From Leptolyngbya sp. DLM2.Bin27 (lineage in GTDB: Bacteria > Cyanobacteriota > Cyanobacteriia > Phormidesmidales > Phormidesmidaceae), in NCBI GenBank assembly GCA_007694115.1, contig RECJ01000191.1:1-53803 (forward strand): a stretch of 53,803 bases of DNA. The letters run 5' to 3'. Under the pieces are notes generated by a model. It was not told the origin of the DNA, did no database searches, and was given only the letters and a program-made list of their open reading frames with translations. The number at the start of each line of letters is the position of its first letter. Positions within the stretch are counted from its first letter, which is position 1. A program made the position numbers and the translations under genes. Positions 15,636-23,748 of the stretch are shown here, in pieces.

Positions 15636-16355
15636 ATGGGCCGTTCTACGATCACCAACCGCGCCCCATTGCTCATGGGCGGGCTAGCTACCGCTCTTCT
15701 AATTGCGCCCGTGGCGGGGCCAGCGGCCCTGGCCCAGACCCCAGAGGGTAATCCAGAAGCCGCTCCGGCGGAGCCAGCGGCAGACAGCACCGCTCCTCGC
15801 TTTACCTGCCAAATGCACAATGGCCAGTACACCGTAATGTACGCCCCCACTAGCCAGCCGGGGCAGGCCTACCCCTGGGCTGTGCCCCAAGACATGGGCA
15901 GCGCCTGGCCCGCCCAGCGCCGCTGCGCCGAAATTAGCGCCCGCCTAGAGCGCTACCGCCCCGACGGTCTACTGGCCCTAGAGACCTCGGTCGAAAACGG
16001 CTACAACACTGTCTGTGTGACCACCGAAGCCGTCTCCAGCTGCCGCATTGTGTTTACGGTGCCGCCCGGCCAAGATGCCGCCGTCACCCGCGATCTCGTA
16101 TTTGATAACCTGGCCATCGCCGACCGAGGTGACCAAACCCAGGGGGTAACCACCTTTACCGGCGGCAGCGGCAACATACTCGGGCAAATCGGCAATATTT
16201 TGGGTCTGCCCAGTTCCCCTGCGGCGAGGTCTCCCGGTCGTAGCCAAAGCATTAACCTCAAGCCTTTTCTGGATGCTGCCGATGGCGGCACGGGGGCTCG
16301 ATTGAGCGGCGGCAACGCCGGGGGGCGCTCCCTCAACCCCGATGCCTTTCGCTAA
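15636..16355 (+). CDS. COP23-domain secreted protein
   Basis: A 239-residue exported protein. The signal peptide spans residues 1-33 (LLMGGLATALLIAPVAGPAALAQ). The COP23 domain at 50-150 begins FTCQMHNGQYTVMY, contains WPAQRRCAEISARLE and VCVTTEA, and has the conserved pair of cysteines. COP23 is named after a circadian oscillating 23-kDa membrane protein of Cyanothece; its biochemical function is unknown. A C-terminal 80-residue tail rich in Gly, Ser and Asn is not conserved. It is divergent from the AMIN/VirB10-like gene and separated by 67 bases from the downstream hydrolase frame. Confidence 0.85.
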   Translation: MGRSTITNRAPLLMGGLATALLIAPVAGPAALAQTPEGNPEAAPAEPAADSTAPRFTCQMHNGQYTVMYAPTSQPGQAYPWAVPQDMGSAWPAQRRCAEISARLERYRPDGLLALETSVENGYNTVCVTTEAVSSCRIVFTVPPGQDAAVTRDLVFDNLAIADRGDQTQGVTTFTGGSGNILGQIGNILGLPSSPAARSPGRSQSINLKPFLDAADGGTGARLSGGNAGGRSLNPDAFR

Positions 16356-16503
16356 CGGCATGGCACCGGCTCTAGTTCACTTGTCGCCAAAATCATATCG
16401 TTGGAGAGCCTGACGATCGGGCTTGCCAATGGTTTCAGGTGGGCGCTGGTGGGCAAAGGGTGGCCTTTCGTGGTACTCAGAAGGCAGTAACGGTGTGGCT
16501 CCC

Positions 16504-17421
16504 ATGTTTATTCCCCCCGGTTTTGTTCAGCGATCGCAAGTCCTCAGCCAGGGCACGGTGGCCCATGTCGAGGCCGACCCAGCCTTTTGGTCTGCCCCCC
16601 CAGGGTCTGCTTGGCCCCTAGTGTTTATCCACGGCTTTGGCGGCGGGTCATCGAGCTACGAGTGGTCAAAGGTCTACCCTGCCTTTGCCGCCGACTACCC
16701 GGTACTGGCCCCCGACCTAATCGGCTGGGGCCAATCTGACCACCCCGATCGCCCCCTCACCACCGCCGACTACGAGGCCCTGCTAACCGAATTTCTGCAA
16801 ACACTTGGCCCAGAGCCACCTGTAGTCGTGGCCTCTTCGCTCAGCGCCGCCATGGTGGTGCGGGTGGCGATTGCCCACCCCGATTTAATTCGAGGGTTGG
16901 TTTTAGTCGCTCCGGCCGGGCTAGCCGACTTTGGCCAAGATCCTGGCAGTTCTTTGATCAACCAGATTGTCAAACTTCCCCTGGTAGACCAGCTGTTGTA
17001 TCGCGGTGCGATCGCCACCGCCGAGGGCATCAAGTTGTTTTTGACCCAGCGTCAGTTTGCCGACCCCAGCCAGATTTCTGATGAAATGGTCGCCGCCTAC
17101 CTGGCCTCGGCCCAGCAGCCCAACGCCGATGTGGCGGCCCTGGCCTTTGTGCGCGGCGACCTGAGCTTTGATCTAGCGGTTGATCTGCCCCAGCTCACCA
17201 CCCCGACCACTGTGATCTGGGGTGAGGCCGCCCAGATCACCGACATCGCCACGGGGCGTCGCCTGGTCGCCCTCAACCCCACCGCCGTGAGCCGCTTTGA
17301 GGTACTGCCTGGCGTGGGGCTCACCCCGCAGCTAGAGGTGCCCGGCGTCACCATCGGGATCATTCAGCAATGCCTGGCTGATCCTCAATCCCGCATGAAT
17401 ACCCCCGATGTAAGGGCGTAG
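16504..17421 (+). CDS. Alpha/beta hydrolase
   Basis: A 305-residue alpha/beta-hydrolase-fold protein. The oxyanion-hole segment is FIHGFGGGSSSYEW near residue 41. The nucleophile elbow is altered to ASSLSAA, with the usual Gly-x-Ser-x-Gly only partly kept, and the distal region contains VIWGEAAQITD where the catalytic aspartate is expected. Cyanobacterial homologues are annotated only as alpha/beta hydrolases. Because the catalytic histidine is not obvious (LPGVGLTPQLEVPG replaces the usual GH), it may be catalytically unusual or inactive. The ATG at 16504 (MFIPPGFVQRS) is preferred to a TTG 81 bases upstream. Confidence 0.8.
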   Translation: MFIPPGFVQRSQVLSQGTVAHVEADPAFWSAPPGSAWPLVFIHGFGGGSSSYEWSKVYPAFAADYPVLAPDLIGWGQSDHPDRPLTTADYEALLTEFLQTLGPEPPVVVASSLSAAMVVRVAIAHPDLIRGLVLVAPAGLADFGQDPGSSLINQIVKLPLVDQLLYRGAIATAEGIKLFLTQRQFADPSQISDEMVAAYLASAQQPNADVAALAFVRGDLSFDLAVDLPQLTTPTTVIWGEAAQITDIATGRRLVALNPTAVSRFEVLPGVGLTPQLEVPGVTIGIIQQCLADPQSRMNTPDVRA

Positions 17422-17437
17422 CAGGCTACGCCCCTAC
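17410..17437 (+). terminator. Palindrome overlapping the hydrolase stop codon
   Basis: A 9-bp perfect stem, GGGCGTAGC and GCTACGCCC, with a two-base centre forms an almost complete palindrome that includes the TAG stop. It ends in CTACG, like other palindromic repeats in this window, so it may be a dispersed element serving as a bidirectional terminator between the converging hydrolase and WG-repeat genes. Confidence 0.5.
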
Positions 17438-17511
17438 GGATTTTCAGAGACGATGCCGCTAGCGGGGGTCAGTCAATCTCTTTGGCCCTAGACTCTTTCA
17501 ACCCAGACTCT

Positions 17512-18654
17512 TTAAAACCCAGAGCCGCTAAGCAGGTTGCCCTCAGGGTCAATGAAACCCCACTGGTTGCCGATTTGCACCCGACCCCGGCCCTCAGAAA
17601 ATTTCCCGGCGTTGGCGTATTGCGGCTCGATTGCCCATACCCCCTCAGGGGTGATATAGCCGTAGCGGCCTGCCTGTTGTGCTACCGCCAGGCCCTCTGA
17701 AAAGTCGGCGGCGTAGTCAAATTGGGGGGCAATGGCCACCCGTCCGGTGGGGTCGATGTAGCCCCACTGGCCCTCGATCAGCACGGCGGCCAGCCCCTCT
17801 GAAAAATCTGAGGCAAAGGTCAAAGTCGGCTCTACCACCATCGTGCCCTCGGGGTTGACAAAGCCAAAGGTGCGCCCCTGACGCACCCGCGCCAGCCCCT
17901 CCGAAAAGCTAAAGGCTCCATCGTAGCGGGGGGCGATGACCATTTCCCCATTGGTGTCGATGTAGCCGTAGAGCTGATCTACCCGCGCCACCGCCAGCGA
18001 TTCGGCAAAACTCCAGGCGTCTTTTAGAGCCAGCGGTATCACCTGGCGGCCGGCAGGGTCCACATAGCCATAGGTATCCTCCAGCTTCACCAGGGCACGC
18101 CCGTTGACAAAGCGCTCGGCTAGGTCAAACTGCGGCTCGATCACCCATTCTCCCTGGGGGTTAACGTAGCCGTACTTGGTGCCCCCCTGCACCGCCGCCA
18201 ACCCCTCCGAAAAGGATTTAGCCTTGCGAAACTGTACGGGGATGGCCCAGCTGCCGCTGCGATCGAGGTAGCCAAAGAAAGCGCCCGCCTGGGCCATGGC
18301 CAGCCCCTCGGCGTAGTCGGCGGCAACGGTTACATTCTCGTCGGCCACCCGAATGCTCAGCTTGCCGTCGCGGTCGATGTAGGCCAGCTGCGACTTGAGC
18401 CTTACCAGGGCTACCCCTTCAGAAAAGTCTGAAACGCTATCAAAAAGTAGAGGGCTAGTCATGGCGCTGGCCAGAGCAACGGGCTGGGGATTTATGAACT
18501 GTAGCATTGTGGTGACCTGGCGCGGCGGCTGGGCTACTCTCTGGGCTATCCCAGAGAGTAGCCCAGAGCTACAGGCCATGAGAGTAGACAGCCCCAAGCC
18601 GAGGCTCCCCAGGGTGGCCAGCCTCGGTTTGCGCCCGCTGTGCGACATTTTCAT
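17512..18654 (-). CDS. WG repeat lipoprotein
   Basis: A 380-residue protein made almost entirely of nine WG (KWG) repeats of about 34 residues, each containing a G[YF][IVL][DN]xxG turn followed by an EGLAxV segment (for example FSEGLAAVQGGTKYGYVNPQG). The N-terminus has a positively charged start, a hydrophobic run and LSTLMACSS, a plausible lipobox with lipidated Cys29. WG repeats form beta-rich solenoids or propellers thought to bind ligands or proteins, but no catalytic role is known. It is probably an outer-surface or periplasmic lipoprotein. The gene converges with the alpha/beta hydrolase gene. Confidence 0.88.
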   Translation of the reverse strand: MKMSHSGRKPRLATLGSLGLGLSTLMACSSGLLSGIAQRVAQPPRQVTTMLQFINPQPVALASAMTSPLLFDSVSDFSEGVALVRLKSQLAYIDRDGKLSIRVADENVTVAADYAEGLAMAQAGAFFGYLDRSGSWAIPVQFRKAKSFSEGLAAVQGGTKYGYVNPQGEWVIEPQFDLAERFVNGRALVKLEDTYGYVDPAGRQVIPLALKDAWSFAESLAVARVDQLYGYIDTNGEMVIAPRYDGAFSFSEGLARVRQGRTFGFVNPEGTMVVEPTLTFASDFSEGLAAVLIEGQWGYIDPTGRVAIAPQFDYAADFSEGLAVAQQAGRYGYITPEGVWAIEPQYANAGKFSEGRGRVQIGNQWGFIDPEGNLLSGSGF

Positions 18655-18812
18655 CTACCCAGCCCTCGTTAATTAGCTCGACTCTGATTTTGCGACTCTG
18701 GTTTTGCCCGGTTGCCCTCTAAAGGCATCTCTCTATGGGTCACCATGCCCGATTTTTTTGGCATTGGGGTGAACCTGTGAACAAATCCTCACCTTCGGTC
18801 TATGCCCCCTGG

Positions 18813-20000
18813 CTAGGGCAGCTTGAGTGGCAGATCGGCATTGATGGCATCGATCTCTTTTTGCTCTAGCTCGTTGACCTCACTGATGTAGCGGGTTAGC
18901 AGGGTTTGCAGCCTTGGCTCATAGAACCGGTGCAGGCTGTAGTTACCCAGGGCCGGAAAGCCGCGCCGCTTTTTGTGGCGGCCGCCCGCACCGGGGTCAA
19001 ACAGGGTGATGTTGTTGGCGATCGCCCACTCGACCGGCGCGTAGTAGCAGGCATTGAAGTGCAGGTTGCTCATCTCTAGGGTCGAGCCCCAGTAGCGGCC
19101 GTAGAGGCGATCGCCCTTGGTCAGGCAAAACGACATGCCCACTGGGTGGCTGTTGTCATGATTAGCATCATCTTCGCCGTAGGCGGCAAAGAACACCATA
19201 CGGTGGCGATAGTCGTGGTGAATCAGCTGAAAGAACTTGCGGGTCAGGTACTTGCTGCCCCACCAGCCAAACTTGTCGCAGGTGTCGGCGTAGAAGTCGT
19301 ACATCAAATTGCACAGGGGCTTACTGATGGCGTCGCCAGTGACCGCCTCCAGCCTCAAGCCCGCCGTTTCCATCGACTTACGTTCGCGCTTGATGTTGCG
19401 GCGCTGGTTGGCGTTAAACATGCCCAAGTAATCGTCAAAGCTTTGAAAGTTGTGGTTTTGCCACACGTAGCCGTGGTGTAGCCACTCAGAAAAACCCAGC
19501 TGGGTCATGGTGGCCCGCCACTGGGGGTCAACGTAGAGAAAGTGGCAGCCCGAGATGTCGTTGCGATCGCAGAAGGTATCGATCGCCTCCACCATCGCCA
19601 GGGTCACCGCCCGCTCGTCTTCGCCGGGGGCAATCAAAAACTGGTAGCCCTCCGCCGGGGTAAAGGGGGCCATGCCCAACAGCTTGGGATAATACTGCAC
19701 CCCCAGCCGCTCGGCCAGGTCGGCCCACTGGTGGTCAAACACAAACTCGCCGTAGCTGTGACCCTTGAGGTACATGGGCGCGGCCCCCACCAGGGTCTTG
19801 CCGCGATACACCGTCAGGTGGCAGGGTAGCCAACCCGCGTTGGCCCCCACGCTGCCTGAGCGCTCCATATCGTTCAGCCAGCTCCACTCTAAAAACGGAG
19901 TGGCCAGGGGCTGGGCCATCTCATCCCACACCGCCTCAGGCACTTCCTCCATATGGCGAATCCAGGTGGCGGTCAGGGTTGGCGCAGCGGGGTAGCCCAT
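18813..20000 (-). CDS. GNAT family acyltransferase (COG3146, DUF482)
   Basis: A 395-residue protein of the COG3146 family, distantly related to FemX/peptidoglycan-type GNAT proteins. Typical landmarks are TPFLEWSWLNDMERSG near residue 35, YFQFLIAPG-like YQFLIAPGEDE, FNANQRRNIKRERKSME around 200, GRYWGS and NLHFNACYYAPVEWAI, and the terminal DPGAGGRHKKRRGF. The substrate has not been established. It lies upstream of, and on the same strand as, the WG-repeat gene, 158 bases away, without evidence for a shared role. Confidence 0.88.
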   Translation of the reverse strand: MGYPAAPTLTATWIRHMEEVPEAVWDEMAQPLATPFLEWSWLNDMERSGSVGANAGWLPCHLTVYRGKTLVGAAPMYLKGHSYGEFVFDHQWADLAERLGVQYYPKLLGMAPFTPAEGYQFLIAPGEDERAVTLAMVEAIDTFCDRNDISGCHFLYVDPQWRATMTQLGFSEWLHHGYVWQNHNFQSFDDYLGMFNANQRRNIKRERKSMETAGLRLEAVTGDAISKPLCNLMYDFYADTCDKFGWWGSKYLTRKFFQLIHHDYRHRMVFFAAYGEDDANHDNSHPVGMSFCLTKGDRLYGRYWGSTLEMSNLHFNACYYAPVEWAIANNITLFDPGAGGRHKKRRGFPALGNYSLHRFYEPRLQTLLTRYISEVNELEQKEIDAINADLPLKLP

Positions 20001-20068
20001 AGGTGGTTAGCCGGTAGGGGACGGTTATTCTCCAGGGTAAAGGAATTTACCATCCTGTGCAGGATCGC

Positions 20069-20809
20069 TCAAGGTTTACTCCCCTCTCCCCCTGGGCCAG
20101 GGGCTGGGGGGGAGGGCTGCGCCTGGTAATGCAAGAACACCTCGCCGTCTATAACTCGGTGGGATAACAGCCGCCAGCGAGGCGCTGCTGCCGCTAAAAA
20201 TCCCTCGCCCTCCACCGGAGTTGGAGCCGTTGACCCGCCTAAAATCAGCGGACATACCGTGATCAAGATTTCGTGGATGCAGCCCCAGTGCAGCAGTTCT
20301 GCCGCCAGTCCACCGCCGCCCAATAGAGCCAGAGTATGCAGTCCTGCCGCTTTAAACTGGGCCAAAACCCAGGGCCAATCCCAGGGTTGAGTTCTGGCCT
20401 CTGGGACAGGCCAAACGGTATCAAATAGGCCCGACTGTACCCAATCGGCGGCCACCGCCGCCCTCGTCAATAGCCCCCTCGGAATGGGCTGCCGGAAGTA
20501 GCGAAACCCAGGATCTAGATTACCTGAGGGCGACCAGACAATTTGAATCGGCTGCGCTGGCTGGCCCCGCCGCTGCCGCTGGGCAATCAGGTCAGAATTG
20601 CGCACGCTCAAAGTGGTGCCGTAGGCCCGCAGGGTGCCGCCGCCAAACAGCACCCCATCCACTGCTGCCACCTGGGCCTCTAGATGGGCCAGATCTGCCA
20701 CCGACGAAAACCGAGCGGCCCCTCGCTGAGCATCGGCAATCTTGCCGTCTAGACTCATGGCCAGCACCAGGGTGACCTGGGGAATCGGTGGATTGGCAAT
20801 AATCGTCAA
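20069..20809 (-). CDS. RibD C-terminal-like reductase
   Basis: A 246-residue protein of the RibD-C/dihydrofolate-reductase fold. MSLDGKIADAQRGAARFSS at the N-terminus is the substrate/NADPH-binding start typical of the family, followed by DGVLFGGGTLRAYGTTLSVR and TLALLGGGGLAAELL for the dinucleotide site. There is no deaminase domain, so it is a stand-alone reductase that may act on the pyrimidine intermediate of riboflavin synthesis or on a related substrate. The neighbouring genes do not settle this. It is 22 bases downstream of the unrecognised 190-residue gene and may be co-transcribed with it. Confidence 0.88.
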   Translation of the reverse strand: MTIIANPPIPQVTLVLAMSLDGKIADAQRGAARFSSVADLAHLEAQVAAVDGVLFGGGTLRAYGTTLSVRNSDLIAQRQRRGQPAQPIQIVWSPSGNLDPGFRYFRQPIPRGLLTRAAVAADWVQSGLFDTVWPVPEARTQPWDWPWVLAQFKAAGLHTLALLGGGGLAAELLHWGCIHEILITVCPLILGGSTAPTPVEGEGFLAAAAPRWRLLSHRVIDGEVFLHYQAQPSPPAPGPGGEGSKP

Positions 20810-20830
20810 CGGTCAGCGCCCACAATAACT

Positions 20831-21400
20831 CTAGCTTACCGACGCCTGAGCTAAGCAGGGTTGGCCTTCGCCCAGTTCCCAGCTGCTGTGGCATTTCCAG
20901 CTTTGGTTGGTGAGCTGTTGGTAAAACCGCATTTCCCACTGGGTGGGGGTTTCCCAGTCAATAATTTCCTTGGCTTCGGCGACCACAGCCTTAGCCTGCT
21001 TGCGATTGGAGCCATAGACCAGAGGCAGCCCTAGCTCATCCTGAATCCGCAGGGGCATTTTGCGGGTGGGCGACTTGACCGTACAGGCAAAATTCACCAT
21101 CACCTGCTTGAGCCAGGGAGAGGTGATCGCCAGGCCGCTCCACTCGGGTTTCGTGACTAGACCCTCGATGGTGAGCGCCGGAGAGGGCCGGGCTTTGAGG
21201 CCTCGGTTATAGGCGCGATCGAGGCTGCGAGTATACACCGGGGCGGTTCCAGGCTGCTCTTCAAACCCTTCGATCAGCAGGCAGCAGGCATCTGGGCCTT
21301 GCTCCCGGGGGGCTGCTGTTTCTCGGTGCTCAGCTAAAAACCGCTGAATTTGTTCGGCTAAGCTGCCGGTCGGGCAAACATAAATAGCAAATTTTGTCAT
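20831..21400 (-). CDS. Conserved protein of unknown function
   Basis: A protein of about 190 residues that I do not recognise. It starts MTKFAIYVCPTGSLAEQIQRF, has a central GLKARPSPALTIEGLVTKPEWSG segment, and contains WEMRFYQQLTNQSWKCHSSWELGEGQP near the end (not one motif). The regular beta-strand/helix alternation and the opening FAIYVCPTG suggest a compact cytoplasmic alpha/beta domain, perhaps of the 2H-phosphoesterase/cyclic-phosphodiesterase shape, but the HxT/S motifs of that family are missing. The ATG at 21400 is preferred over one at 21460. It is closely followed by the RibD-like reductase (21-base gap). Confidence 0.7.
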   Translation of the reverse strand: MTKFAIYVCPTGSLAEQIQRFLAEHRETAAPREQGPDACCLLIEGFEEQPGTAPVYTRSLDRAYNRGLKARPSPALTIEGLVTKPEWSGLAITSPWLKQVMVNFACTVKSPTRKMPLRIQDELGLPLVYGSNRKQAKAVVAEAKEIIDWETPTQWEMRFYQQLTNQSWKCHSSWELGEGQPCLAQASVS

Positions 21401-21623
21401 ATAACATTCCCAGAGAAACAACAGGCTGGGAAGCACAGAAGGAAGCCTGCTCTCGCCCACCGGCTCAATGCAGACGCTAGGGATAGAGGCAGGACAACGA
21501 CTATACCTCTACATAGCAGCTTAGGCCATATAGACCTGAATGCTGGTGATGGGGCATTATTATTTACTTAAGAATCTGGACTTCAGAATCTGGCTGCTAT
21601 TGTGATCACTGCCTCCTTGTCGC

Positions 21624-22088
21624 CTAGCGCTGGGGCGCATCAAAGGCATTTTCGATATAGTCTTGCAGCATCAGATAGCGACCATCGTCCACGGCTAAAT
21701 ATTTTGCTGGGTTGGGGCTGGCGGCGGCCGTTGGCTGCTGGCCGCTGCGACAGGCCACCAGAGCGATGTCAAAGCGGCAGGTGGCCTCGGCCCACTGCGG
21801 CTGCTTTAGCAAGTAGAGCTGGGCGGCTTTCCACAGTTTGGCCTGCTTGCTGCGGGTAATGGCCATCAGACCATAGGCATCCCAGTTGCCCTGGCTGCGG
21901 GTTTTGACCTCCACAAAGATCAGCTGCCCCCGGCGGTCGGCGGGGCCTTGGGCCATGACTAAATCGAGCTCACCCCAGCGGCAGTGCCACTGGCGATCGC
22001 ACAGTCGCCAACCCTGGCTCTGTAGCCAGTTGGCCACCAGGGTTTCCCCCAGGGTGCCCAGCTCGGTTTTGCTCAGGTCAGTGGTCAT
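21624..22088 (-). CDS. YraN family nuclease-fold protein (UPF0102)
   Basis: A 154-residue YraN/UPF0102 protein. The signature LGTLGETLVANWLQSQGWRLCDRQ begins the domain (read in parts), followed by WGELDLVMA and LIFVEVKTRSQGNWDAYG, which provide the Glu-Asp...Glu-x-Lys residues of a PD-(D/E)XK nuclease-like active site. The family is nearly universal in bacteria, yet its biological role is poorly defined; structure-specific DNA processing is assumed. In the gene order it is followed by the unrecognised gene and preceded by yajQ on the same strand. Confidence 0.93.
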   Translation of the reverse strand: MTTDLSKTELGTLGETLVANWLQSQGWRLCDRQWHCRWGELDLVMAQGPADRRGQLIFVEVKTRSQGNWDAYGLMAITRSKQAKLWKAAQLYLLKQPQWAEATCRFDIALVACRSGQQPTAAASPNPAKYLAVDDGRYLMLQDYIENAFDAPQR

Positions 22089-22132
22089 GGGCAGCGGCTC
22101 GCGAGGGTGATGTCCCTCAGCATGCCCAAAAC

Positions 22133-22624
22133 TTACCGGTAGTTGGTAAACTGCACCGCGACCGGCCAGTCTTCCTGCTTCACCAGCTGCATGGCCTGTT
22201 GAAGGTCGTCTTTAGATTTGCCGGTGACCCGGACTGAATCGCCCTGAATCGAGGCCGTGACTTTCTTTAAATTGTCGCGGATTAGCTTGGTGATCTGTTT
22301 ACCCATCTCCTGTTCAATCCCCTTTTTCAGGGTGATGGGCTGGCGCACCCGAGTGCCGCTGGCGGCTTCCACATCGCCGTAGTCGAAAATCTTGAGGGAC
22401 AAATTGCGCTTGGCCGCCTTTTGATGCAGCAGATCCTTGACCGCGTCTAGGGTCATGTCGCTGGCGGTTTCGATGGTGATGGTGCTGTCCGCTAGGTCAA
22501 TGGTGGTTTTAGTGTCCTTGAGGTCGTAGCGGCTGGTCACATCGCGTCGAGTTTGGTCGAGGGCGTTGACCAGTTCTTGGCGATCAAAATCGCTGACGAT
22601 ATCAAAGGAAAAGCTAGAAGCCAT
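22133..22624 (-). CDS. yajQ: YajQ family nucleotide-binding protein
   Basis: A 163-residue YajQ (UPF0234) protein with two ferredoxin-like halves. It opens [20 protein letters not shown], continues with [14 protein letters not shown] and ends [21 protein letters not shown] (both read in parts). Some homologues bind cyclic di-GMP and act as effectors in virulence regulation, while others bind nucleic acids or GTP; which applies here is not visible from the sequence. The ATG at 22624 matches the family N-terminus, and an upstream ATG at 22651 is less likely. A diguanylate cyclase lies 10 kb away in this window. Confidence 0.93.
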   Translation of the reverse strand: MASSFSFDIVSDFDRQELVNALDQTRRDVTSRYDLKDTKTTIDLADSTITIETASDMTLDAVKDLLHQKAAKRNLSLKIFDYGDVEAASGTRVRQPITLKKGIEQEMGKQITKLIRDNLKKVTASIQGDSVRVTGKSKDDLQQAMQLVKQEDWPVAVQFTNYR

Positions 22625-22655
22625 GGGTACCGTTGGGTATCTGCTCACCAACAGA

Positions 22656-23072
22656 CTACATCAAGGCCGACCGACAGCTCAAGAAATAGAGGGTAAAGGT
22701 GCTCAGGTTGGCGACAGCAAACATCAGCGATCGCCCAATCGGCACATTGAGAATATAGGCTACCGGGTACAGGGTGCGGGCGATCAGGTAGGCGATCGCA
22801 GCCCCCAGCGCCAGCCCTGAAGTTTGCTGCGTCACGTAGGCCATCAGCGCCGCCGGGGCGTACAAAATGATTGACTCAAAGGCATTCTCATGGGCCCAGG
22901 TGGCCCGCTGGGCATAGGCCGGCAGCTTGGAAAGCATGGCTCGGGGAGCCGCCTGGTCGTAGCCCACCTGAAAGCGCCCGTAGCCCACCACCAAGAATGG
23001 CAGGTACACCAGCAGCGCCGCTAGCCCAATGCTGACCAACAAAAACCCCGGCATAGTAATTACAGATGCCAT
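22656..23072 (-). CDS. MAPEG family membrane protein
   Basis: A 138-residue integral membrane protein with four hydrophobic segments (about 10-30, 65-85, 85-105 and 115-135). It matches the MAPEG family of glutathione- and eicosanoid-metabolism proteins: [21 protein letters not shown] corresponds to the conserved RA..N..E motif, and [15 protein letters not shown] to the later R..Y segment (read in parts). Bacterial members may have glutathione transferase or peroxidase activity, but a substrate cannot be named. It stands 32 bases from yajQ on the same strand. Confidence 0.88.
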   Translation of the reverse strand: MASVITMPGFLLVSIGLAALLVYLPFLVVGYGRFQVGYDQAAPRAMLSKLPAYAQRATWAHENAFESIILYAPAALMAYVTQQTSGLALGAAIAYLIARTLYPVAYILNVPIGRSLMFAVANLSTFTLYFLSCRSALM

Positions 23073-23150
23073 AACAATCCTTCGGCGACAGTTCTATCGG
23101 GCGAGATTCTGACCCCGGTACCAGGGCTGGAGAATTTAAGCCTCACAGCC

Positions 23151-23675
23151 CTAGTCAAAGTAAAACAAGGTCACGATCTTGCGCTGGTCTTCAGCATCTT
23201 GGCAGGTTTTGAGCAGCGTATGGCTGTCGTGGAAGGCAAAACAGATCAACTGCTGGCAGCGAGAAATAATCTCCTGGTTGCACACAGAGCTAGCCTCCGC
23301 CAGAGCCATAGTGTCGTTGGCGGGGTTTTCGACTAGGTGCATCACCTGCTCTAGCTGGTCGCGCGACTCTTGGGGCTGCCGGGCCAGACTCTGGGGCAAA
23401 ATTACCGTGAGTAGGTTGGGGTCGGCCTGCATCGCGCCCTTGATGGCGGCAGAGTTAGTGCCCGTAGCCCCTGAGGTAATGATGCGATTGCCCCCGAGGG
23501 CAAGGGCATAGGTCATCAGCTCGATCAGTTGTTGATGGGTAATGGGCACATGACGCGACCCCAAAATAGCTACTCGCTTAGAACCCGACTGCTGAATGGC
23601 CGCGAGTTCCTGCAAAAACGTGTCGACTTTAGCGGATTCGAGCGACGCTTCCATGGACTGACTCAAAGGCTGCAC
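23151..23675 (-). CDS. DprA/LOG-like Rossmann-fold protein
   Basis: A 174-residue protein with a DprA/Smf or lysine-decarboxylase-like Rossmann core: SKRVAILGSRHVPITHQQLI, then GGNRIITSGATGTNSAAIKGA (each read in parts), the latter resembling the SGGA-type phosphate-binding turn. A C-terminal VCNQEIISRCQQLICFAF is also typical. Homologues in cyanobacteria are commonly labelled DNA recombination-mediator protein A, but it lacks the SAM and winged-helix domains of true DprA, so involvement in transformation is uncertain. An ATG near 23654 is an alternative start. Confidence 0.72.
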   Translation of the reverse strand: MQPLSQSMEASLESAKVDTFLQELAAIQQSGSKRVAILGSRHVPITHQQLIELMTYALALGGNRIITSGATGTNSAAIKGAMQADPNLLTVILPQSLARQPQESRDQLEQVMHLVENPANDTMALAEASSVCNQEIISRCQQLICFAFHDSHTLLKTCQDAEDQRKIVTLFYFD

Positions 23676-23748
23676 CGAATGCGTGAATAACGCGCTTCAT
23701 TGTATCAGAAGGCGAGGATAAGGCTACAGGCTGATTCTTCACCAGTGC

